Assembly: GCA_024362935.1 (NCBI GenBank)
Contig: JANCRA010000067.1
Span: 2,731,921-2,795,920, forward strand
Direction: 5' to 3'
Source of the DNA: Setophaga petechia
Lineage: Eukaryota; Chordata; Aves; Passeriformes; Parulidae
DNA: 64,000 bases
In this document: positions 56,296-64,000 of the stretch, one piece after another
Position numbering within the stretch: the stretch's first letter is position 1
Layout: every line of letters starts with the position of its first letter
Translations under genes and position numbers: made by a program
Notes under the pieces: model-generated
What the model was told of the DNA's origin: nothing
Databases searched by the model: none
Seen by the model: the letters and a program-made list of their open reading frames with translations, nothing else

Positions 56296-57583
56296 GAAAC
56301 CAATCCCCACCTGGCTATGGTTTATAATCAATTTCCAAGGAAAATAACTGTTCTCATTCCCTCCTTAAGGAATATTCATACCACATTTAGCTTCCTCAGA
56401 GCTGCGGCCTTTGCTTATGGTGAACGTTTGAAGAACCAGTGGGAGCCAGCTCACCCCAGGGTAGAACATGTTCCCAGTGGAATTGCCAGCAGAAACACAA
56501 CTGTGCCAAGAAATGAACCCTCCAGGCTTCTGCTCTGTGGAGACTCCAGGGCATTTGTGCACTGGGAGACTCGCTGGTATCTGATCCTGCTGCAAATAAA
56601 ACATGGAAAAAACAACAACCTCCATCCCAGGAGCTGTGTCCAGCCATACCACAACAAAAGTCCTTGCCCTGAGGTAAGGGTTCACTTTCCAGCAGGTGAA
56701 TTGGTAGCTCTGGAAAGCCCAGATTGCCCTGGCCATGGGCAGGTTTCCATCCCATAGGATGGAATCCATCTTTCCCTTTCCCACATATTGTCTGTGTGCA
56801 AGGGAAGGTTCTGCTGGGATCATGGAGGTGACTTGTTCATCATTTCTCCTGCAGCACTCACAGAGCAGAAACCCACAATGTGCCATTCTATGTTATCCCA
56901 ATTAAAAGGTGGTTGTTTGTTTTGGGGGGGGGGAAGTTGTTCTTTGTTTTGGTTTTTTTTTGTTATTTTTTGTTATTTTTGGGGGGGGGTTTTGTTCTTT
57001 TTTCTTGTTTTTTTTTCCCCCAAAAGGAGTTACAAACCTCAAGCTGTTCTCTCCCTTTCTCTTTAGCACTGCAGGGAGATGATGCTCCATAACCAATCTG
57101 CTCCTTAAAAAAAAAAAAACAAAACCTTTCCATAGGCTCTGTGGGTTCCTTGGCATGTTTTCGATATTCTGTATTTATTTTTCACTCCTGCCTGCAGCTC
57201 CAGTTGGAGATAATTGCTCTTTCTTTGTCATCATGCAAGGTGAGCTGGCTCCCCAGTGTGCTTGAGGATCTTCAAATACTTCCCAGCTAGTACAGGAGAA
57301 AGACAGAATGCATTGTAAAACAGCTCCTTGCCTGCCCCAGCAGAATTTGAGCACAGGAAATACAAGATGACAGATTATTCAACCCCTAGGTAGACCAATT
57401 AAATGGCAGAAACACCCAACTCAGCAGCAAAGGTTCTGTTGTTATAGCTGGAAAAGGATTGCTTGAGAAAAGAGACTTCAGTGTCATCTAATTTTTTGGA
57501 AATTGGTAGTTGCAGTGGGATTGGCTTAGAACAATGTCATTTTTATGAAAGGAAACTTTGGTGCCCTTAGAATTGCATCTTAT
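56296..57583. other. Unassigned sequence with homopolymer-rich island
   Basis: A 202-codon plus frame (56149-56757) and a 173-codon minus frame (56365-56886) overlap each other here. Neither has a recognisable domain, and the plus frame starts in CR1. The 56924-57020 island is annotated separately. Confidence 0.4.
56924..57020. repeat. G-run and T-run island
   Basis: G10 at 56924-56933, G9 at 56981-56989, T runs with TTGTTATTTT words between, and a T9-C5 junction at about 57009-57022. An A13 run follows at 57107-57119. Low-complexity sequence of unknown origin. Confidence 0.9.
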
Positions 57584-57588
57584 ATACA

Positions 57589-58276
57589 TGTCTTGGTTTG
57601 AACAGACAGGTGTCTGCTAAGGAAGGCAGGAGCTTTCCTTGAAATGGAGAATGTAAACTTTCTTCCTCTGTATTGTTATAATTTTGAAATTCAGAGGCTC
57701 TCAGGCAAAGATATAGGAATAGGAATAACAGGTTTTTTATTAGGAAAATTTAAAAATACAAATGTAATAGTACAAAAAAAAAAAAGTCTGCCAGAGTGAG
57801 AGCAGTCCCTGTCCCCTGTGTGCCAGGGTGGTGTCCCAGCCCCATCCCAGGGGGGCTCAGCCCTCCTGCAGTGCCAGCTGTGGTTCTGCTGGAGCAGGGA
57901 TCCTGCACAAGGGGGGAGTTTTCCTCTGCAGCTCCAGGGCTGCTGCAGATGGGCCTGGGCTCCCTCTGGCCATGCAGGGCAGCAGAAAGCTGCTCCTCTG
58001 GCAGTGCAGGGGGCAAAGGCTGCTGTGCTGGGCCAGGCTCAGCTTGGATCCAGGTAGGAATGCTTGGCTCCTGCCCTGGGCACAGCATCTCCCCATGGGA
58101 TGGGGGAATGGGATCAGCCCTGCAGGGACACTCAGTGGCCATGGACAGCAGAGATCTCCTGCAGGGAGGGTTGGCTGTGGGAGAGAGAAAGAAAAAACTG
58201 CCCCATGAACAGCAGAGAACTGCCCCAGCTCTGACAGATGGAAATAGAATTCACACTTATCTTACAACCCAGGACA
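57589..58276 (-). mobile_element. LTR-D copy 2 (minus), divergent
   Basis: Plus-strand left edge TGTCTTGGTTTGAACAGACA, then GTCTGCTAAGGAAGGCAGGA, as in the other LTR-D copies. CAGCCCTCCTGCAGTG, GGTTCTGCTGGAGCAGGGAT and CCAGGTAGGAATGCTTGGCT are shared. The middle differs, suggesting another subfamily. Sense-strand AATAAA (CCTAATAAAAAACCTGTTA) is intact. Flanks ATACA (57584-57588) and GTACA (58277-58281) match 4/5. Confidence 0.85.
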
Positions 58277-58561
58277 GTACAGCAGCATGAGGGATGGATG
58301 GGGGAATTGTCCTGCCTTGTTCCCAGCCAGGTTTTGCTCATCAGCTGGAGATCCTGGTGTCAGTGTCAACTCCAGGAATGGCTGAGAAACATCCATTGAT
58401 CATATGGACAAATGTGCCCCAGGAATGGGCTGAGTTTATTGGATTTTGAAAGTAGAGCCAAAATGTTGGTTTGAGAATTTCCTGACCCAGGTGACGAAAG
58501 ACGTGTACAGAAGCAGGAGCTGAAGCTTCTGGTTTGCCATCAGAGAGGTGAATATTGTTCT

Positions 58562-58758
58562 GTCCCTTCACTGAAAGGGTGGTTTAGCTTTGGAACAGGC
58601 TCTCCAGGGAGGTGGGGCAGTCACCATCACTGGAAGTGTTGAAAACACAAGTGGATGTGGCACTTTGTGATTTCTGAGCACTGTGGAATTCAATGGAAGG
58701 CTGGACTCGATCATCTTGGAGGTGTTTCCCAACCTTAATGTTGCTGTGATTCCGTGAG
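58562..58758 (+). mobile_element. CR1 LINE 3' end (plus)
   Basis: GGTTTAGCTTTGGAACAGGC, TCTCCAGGGAGGTGGGGCAG, TCACCATCACTGGAAGTGTT, GATGTGGCACTTTGTGAT, GGCTGGACTCGATCATCTTG and TTGCTGTGATTCCGTGA tail. Confidence 0.93.
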
Positions 58759-60103
58759 TGGCTCAGCCATTGCCCTGTGAGCTGCTTTCCAACCCCTGAG
58801 CAGTGAAATGGGCCCTGATTTCCCATCTGAGAGGTGAAGTGCAGGGGTCAGCCCTGAGAGGATCTGCTGTAGTTCTGCACATCCCAAAAAAGAGAAGGAT
58901 TCCTCCAGGGTCTGGGGCTGCTCTGGATGGAGGGACACAGCTGGGGCCCATCCCTGGACAAACACCACAGCAGCAGTTGCAGGGGGTTGCTGCTGTGCTC
59001 AATAAAGAATCCATCACTGCATTCCAGGCAGAGCATCCAATAAATGATAAAAACATTCTGCACCCATAAAACGCAGTGATAACTAAAACACAAAGCCACT
59101 GAGGCTGCAGCAGCTCTACTCCAGCCCCATAAAATGAGGAATCACACAGAGATTTGGAAAAAGCTGTTTTTTCCCCAACCTGGCAAGTGCTGTCTCAAGC
59201 AGTAAATCCCAAAGCCAGGAAGCCTGGGGATGCTGCCTTGGGAGCTGTAAGATTGCCTGTGATAACCCAGAAAAGGGCAAGGCTCTGGGTTAACACAGCC
59301 AGGCTCCTGCATTACACACTGCCTCAGACAGTCAGGGGGCAGAGCAATCACATTTTCATTTGCCTTGTCACTCAGCAGAGGTGTCAGTGCTCCAGCTGCT
59401 GATCCTCCCAGTGCCCATGGCATCACTGCCCTCTGGCTCCCAGCTGCTCCATAGAAAAGTCATTACTGGGCTGCAGAGGTACTCTGGCTTTTCCTTTTTA
59501 GGCAAAAACAAACAAACAAATAAAATATTCAGCTTTTCCTGCGTGGTCTCTTTGTGGTTTTGAAGAGGAAGGGGAGTGGTGGGGATCTTTTTTCCAGTCC
59601 TTGCCATGAAGTGTTTCACTCTCTTTTCCCAAAGTGCTTGTGATTTGAGGCAAGACCAAAAAAAAACCCTATTAAAAAGTGCTAATCTTTCAGCCAGTCT
59701 ATCTGATAGACACATGAAAGAGGGACATGTCTTTATTTGTCATCCAGTAGGGCCAAAATTGCAATCCCTGGTGTAGAATTGATCTGTTTTGCAAGTACTG
59801 GCAGGACAACAGAGAAACTTTTTAAAGCCTGTGGCTCGGTTTATAAGAATAAATGCAAAACATATAAGAAAGGTATGAAAAGAGATCTGGATTTTTCCTG
59901 CTGTTTTTCAGAGAAAGGTCACAGCAGTGTTCTTGTGGTCTGACTCTGTCTTTGCCTCAGGGCTTTACAGCAGCAAGGCTTTGGAGTGTCCCACATCTTG
60001 AAATTCTTTTCAGAAATAACACAAAGAGTCCTCCAACCATTTTCTTAAATGGACACCAGGGTTCTCAATGAAGACCTGAAATACACCAGATATTTGAGAC
60101 CTC
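58759..60103. other. Unassigned non-coding sequence
   Basis: No recognised element. An AATAAAG word at about 59000 and a CAAACAAACAAATAAA patch at about 59507 were noted. No exon supported. Confidence 0.4.
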
Positions 60104-60284
60104 TGAAACATCCCAGAGAAGCTGTGGCTGCCCCTGGATCCCTGGAAGTGCCCAAGGCCAGGTTCGATGGGGCTTGGAGCTCCCTGGAACAGTGGAAGGT
60201 GTCCCTGCCATGGCAGGGGGTGGAACTGAAAGATCTTTAAGATCCCTTCCAACCCAAACCATTCTAGGGTTTTATGATTCAAAC
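60104..60284 (+). mobile_element. CR1 LINE 3' end (plus)
   Basis: CCCAGAGAAGCTGTGGCTGC, CCCTGGATCCCTGGAAGTGC, CCAAGGCCAGGTTCGATGGG, GTCCCTGCCATGGCAGGGGG and CTTCCAACCCAAACCATTCT. Hallmark CR1 3' end. Confidence 0.95.
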
Positions 60285-61053
60285 AACAATGGGAGGCCTT
60301 AAACTGCCAGAGTTTACACATCTGGCCTAATTAAAGTCTCAATTTCCCCAGTATCCCCACAGAGGAGTAGGAAAGATTACCTTGGTGAAGTACCTGATAT
60401 CAACACATCCTCCTGACAGTCTGGCACTGCAGATGCAGCATCTCTGTCAAACTCCTGAGGAATTCCACCCACTGACTTAATTATTATGCACTATGGGACT
60501 TATTTAGCATTAGCAGGAGCAACTTGTGACTTTAAAATCTAAATTTTGCCATCTAAGCAAAGGAAAAGGTGTTTAGGTCCCACCATGGGAGACCTGGACC
60601 ACAGAGATGAATTCTCTATTCCCTACCAATTCACACAATTGCACCTCCAGACTCTCAGGCTGACCATAAATATTTGAAATAACTAATTTGTCTCCTCAAA
60701 TGAGTCGTAGTGTACATTTCTCACCTACATTTTTTTAAAGAAGTGGTTTAATTTCATCAAACAGACAAAAGAGAAAAAAATATTGAAACAAAAGGGGATG
60801 CAACAAAGTTTGCTGAGAGAGTTTTCCCAATGCAAATTGCCACAGCACAGAAATTAATCTGGCCCACAGAACACATCAATTATTTGTTTTAAAACCATTC
60901 CCACTAAATCAGTATGATAAATGCATTTAGAGCTTGAATAAATAATTTTGAGGAATAGCAAACATCTTGGTGTTAATTATGACACTGCCACCTGGGAGCC
61001 TGAAGGCTCCTATGCAAATGCTCTTCTCCATCACCTGCTCCACACCTGTCTGA
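60285..61053. other. Unassigned AT-rich sequence
   Basis: No recognised repeat or coding signal. Confidence 0.45.
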
Positions 61054-61058
61054 GTGCT

Positions 61059-61730
61059 TGTTGAAGATTGCAATGCAAGATGTTTCAATTACCATCTGTA
61101 TGGCAGATTACCTTTGTCAAGTGGGCAGTTTGCCTTATCTCTCTCTTTGAGTGATCACAATCACTCCTCCCTAGGGAGGGGACATCTGCTGATAACAGCT
61201 ATTGAATGTCACTGCATGGCTGATAAGAACTACAGCATCCCATTGGGAGATGGGAGCCCAGAGGGAGGAGCCAAGCATTCCTACCTGGATATAATCCAGA
61301 GGTTTTTGAGACACCAGCACACCTTTCTCCACTGGATTCCCCAGAGGAACAGCAGCTGCCTCTTCTTCCCCTGGATCTCCAGAGGAAGAATCCATCCTTC
61401 TACAGGATCCCTGCTCCAACAGAACCACCCCTGACACTGCAGGAGGGCTGCAGCCACAATTCCAATGGGACTGCCACCAACACCCTGACCCACAGGGTGT
61501 CAGGTTGGGTTCTGATTCTGGCAGTGTTGTTCTAGAGTACTGCATTGTTTATTTAATTCATTTTTTTTCCCTGTTAAAGAACTGTTATTTCCTGCTCCAA
61601 TATTTTTTGCCCCAGAGCCCCTCAATTTAAAATTTATAGCAATTTGGAGGGATGGGGAGGGTTTACGTTCTCCATTTCAGGGGAGGCCCCTGCCTTCCTT
61701 AGCAGACTCCTGTCTTTCCAAACCAAGACA
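61059..61730 (+). mobile_element. LTR-D solo LTR, copy 3 (plus)
   Basis: TGTTGAAGATTGCAATGCAA to CAAACCAAGACA, perfect 5-bp TSD GTGCT at 61054-61058 and 61731-61735. Close relative of the minus-strand copy at 32014-32693, forming an inverted pair 28 kb apart. The AATAAA expected before AGAACTGTTATTTCC reads GTTAAA. Compared with that copy it lacks 2 bp in CCATCCTTCTCTACAGGATC, which breaks the shared long frame. Confidence 0.95.
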
Positions 61731-61735
61731 GTGCT

Positions 61736-62725
61736 TGTCTTTGCCTCCCAGGAGACAGTGATAGTAAATAGGAGGTGCTTTGAATTTCTCCGTTCCTGAG
61801 GGATAACCTCCCTTCTGTTCACCCCCCAATGCTGTGCTCATAAACACCCAGGCAGGGCAGGCCGTGTGCAGGATTTTGCTGCTGGGTGAAATCCTTGGAA
61901 TATCAGTGAGTGCAGGACCCAGATCTTCAAAGGGACTCGACTCCTACTGATTGAATTCGATTCTGGGGACCAGGGGCATTGTTGTAAATTGATGTTCCAC
62001 TCCCACGCTCGTGAGCCACAAGTGAAAATTTGATTTAAGGTCTTATAGAACGTTGGTCTTTTGAAAATGTAACAACTCAGAAACATGACTTATCTCAGTT
62101 AAACAGCCTTTAAAAGTGATCACAGTCTGGCTCCATGCCTGGAACCAAAATAAAAGGCAATCTCTTGGCCTGGGAAGAACCAGACAAGCCTTGCAAGGTT
62201 AATTTTCAGCCATTTTCATCTGCTGTGCAAAGAGAAGATAAGGGAAACACAGAAATCAGGACTAATAACAACCTGTTCTTTCTTGAAGCTTCTAATCTCC
62301 CTGTTAAGTAAATTAATTTTTATATAGGGGGATTTATAAGGAAAGCATTAATGTTTAATTACACTTAGTGCTCTGCTGCTGTGGGTAAGCCAAAGCAGAT
62401 GTTTTTGTTGATGTCTGTGGTTTAATTGCATCCATCTCAGACAGGAATATCTGAGGGGTACAAGGGAGAAAGAACAGCCCTGCTTTTAGAAAAGGAGAGG
62501 AACTGGGCTTCTGGGAGCACATCTGCAGTGCTTGACATCCCCTGAGTCTACCTGGACAGTGCTTTAGGAGCACCTGGAGCATTCAGGGTGTGATCTGCCC
62601 ATGTGGTGGCAAATCCCAGTTAATTTTATTTTATTTTGCCCATTTTGCAGCTGGCAGAGATGCCCAGTTATTCTGAGTGGTTAGACCTGAGTAGTGCACT
62701 GCCAAAATGGGTGAGGAGAAGCAGA
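61736..62725. other. Unassigned non-coding sequence
   Basis: No recognised repeat apart from a TTTTATTTTATTTTG patch at about 62625. Confidence 0.45.
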
Positions 62726-62731
62726 GTGGAC

Positions 62732-63119
62732 TGTCACAGACATATTTTCTGAAAAGTACCTTTGCTTGGGTTTTTCTCTTGAGAAGCTGAGAGGCCTCAG
62801 AAACGAAATTTTAACAATAATTATCTGCTGCTGTGGAATGTGGCAGGTGCATCTTTGATTTGTCTCATGTGATTGTTTTTACTTCATGGCCAATCACAGT
62901 CCAGCTGTGTTGGACTCCCTGGTCAGTCACAAGATTTTATTATTCATTCTTAGCTAGCCTTCTGATGAAATCCTTTCTTCTATTGTTTTAGTATAGTTTT
63001 AATATATAATTTTATTTTAATATAATATATATAATAAAATAATTAATCAGCCTTCTGAAACATGGAGTCAAGATTCTCATCTCTTCCCTTGTCCTGGGAC
63101 CCCTGCAAACACCACCACA
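62732..63119 (+). mobile_element. LTR-A solo LTR, copy 13 (plus)
   Basis: TGTCACAGACATATTTTCTG to GCAAACACCACCACA with perfect TSD GTGGAC at 62726-62731 and 63120-63125. GGCCAATCACAGTCCAGCTG holds a CCAAT box. The AATAAA position reads AATTAATCAGCCTTCTGAAA, a mutated signal, though ATAAAATAAT lies beside it. One of the best-preserved copies for defining the family ends. Confidence 0.96.
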
Positions 63120-63261
63120 GTGGACAGTGGTTTTTTTCTGTTGCTGGGACTGGAAACCATGGGAAGAGTGTTCCTAGAACAGCACCCACCTGACAGGAGA
63201 ACTACAGTAAATAATTTTGAGGGAGGAACTGGGATAAAAAGGCATGAATGGATGGATTAAG

Positions 63262-63664
63262 TCTGGGAAAGAGGGGCTGAAGGAGCTGGGGGGGCTCAGC
63301 CTGGAGAAAAGGAGGCTCAGGGGTGACCTTGTCACTCTCTACAAATCCCTGACAGGAGGATCAGCCAGGTGAGGGTCAGTCTCTTCTCCCAGGTTACCAG
63401 AGACAGGACAAGAGGCCACAGCCTTAAACTGTGCCAGGGCAAGTTTAGGTTGGACATTAGGAAGAGTTTCTTCACAGAAAGGGCCATTGGATGTTGGAAT
63501 GAGCTTCCTAGGGAGGTGGTGGAGTCACCATCACTGGGGGTGTTTAAGGAAAGACTGGATGTGGCACTCAGTGCCATGCTCTGGTTGACAAGGTGGGTTT
63601 TAGGCCACAGCTTGGACTCATCATCCCAAAAGCCTTTTCCAGCCTAATTCTGTGATTCTGTGTG
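63262..63664 (+). mobile_element. CR1 LINE 3' region (plus)
   Basis: GGGGCTCAGCCTGGAGAAAA, GGAGGCTCAGGGGTGACCTT, AGACAGGACAAGAGGCCACA, TTGGACATTAGGAAGAGTTT, CTTCACAGAAAGGGCCATTG, GAGGTGGTGGAGTCACCATC and AATTCTGTGATTCTGTG tail. Among the longest and least decayed CR1 copies in the window. Confidence 0.95.
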
Positions 63665-64000
63665 CAGCAAGGCTCAACAGGGCTTTGCAGGGCTCCTCCC
63701 CTTACCTGCAATTTCCAAATAAAGGAAATTATTCCTGCTTATACTGGGTTTATCCCACCACAGTGTGGGCTCTTGAATAGGGAAAGGTTTTCTCAGGGGC
63801 AGGACAGTGACACCAGAGAGCACAGTCACACCACTGGCATGTCTGGATTGGGACAGGAGGCCAGGGGAGCCCTTGCTTCTCCTCCTTGGGCCAGGCCAGG
63901 AGCTGCCTCACTGAGGGGCAGCTCTAGACCTGGGAATATTCCAGAACAGAGGGATCCAGAGTCCCTGTCTCTGGTTGCTGTTGATATTTGCAGCCCTGAG
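63665..64000. other. Unassigned sequence to window end
   Basis: No repeat or coding signal recognised in the last 336 bases. Confidence 0.4.

Noticed and set aside
56149..56886. 202-codon plus and 173-codon minus frames
   Set aside because: They overlap on opposite strands, the plus one starts in CR1, neither has a recognisable motif, and no splice or promoter context supports them.
63262..63664. 92-codon and 81-codon frames as genes
   Set aside because: They lie within a CR1 3' region on opposite strands; this part of CR1 is the 3' end downstream of its reverse transcriptase and such frames are incidental.

Overview
The window looks like vertebrate, avian and very probably passerine (songbird) nuclear DNA. 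It has dense 5'-truncated CR1 LINE 3' ends on both strands, many short LTRs of endogenous retroviruses, and one SINE with a tRNA-Ile-like head and a CR1-like tail, a design known from passerines. I found no bacterial or viral gene layout, and no exon, rRNA, functional tRNA or CRISPR array that I can support. The longest open frames lie in tandem repeats or LTRs. I read it as an intergenic or intronic, gene-poor stretch whose content is layered transposable elements.

Layout. 0-10 kb: a 0.2-kb sequence present twice (663-880 and 2578-2790) on either side of a CR1 whose 3' end has expanded into a 0.58-kb TTGGG-rich minisatellite (1572-2148), then several CR1 pieces and the first LTR-A (8610-9004). 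10-20 kb: CR1 pieces, LTR-A copies, an LTR-B interrupted by an LTR-A (14956-15925), a 20-unit 46-bp minisatellite (17744-18667), and an LTR-C interrupted by another element (18781-19794). 20-24 kb: an LTR-A with an AT-rich pentanucleotide expansion, then an array of eight 219-bp units (20893-22640) running into a complete LTR-F (22517-23148); the array unit spans the junction between flanking DNA and the LTR 5' end. 25-31 kb: four LTR-A copies, one splitting the second unit of a tandem duplication. 32-38 kb: LTR-D, a solo LTR of another family (LTR-E), CR1 copies, an LTR-A inside an old CR1, and a second short direct duplication (38270-38850). 39-56 kb: CR1 pieces, LTR-B, LTR-A and LTR-C copies, and the SINE. 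56-64 kb: two more LTR-D copies, LTR-A and CR1.

The main pattern is one short LTR family, here called LTR-A (about 385-420 bp, TG...CA ends, AATAAA near the 3' end). It has 13 copies in 64 kb and no internal proviral sequence. Eight copies have perfect 6-bp target-site duplications (TSDs) and three have 5/6 matches. Family labels LTR-A to LTR-F are local to this annotation. Homology calls are by eye, and no database search was possible.
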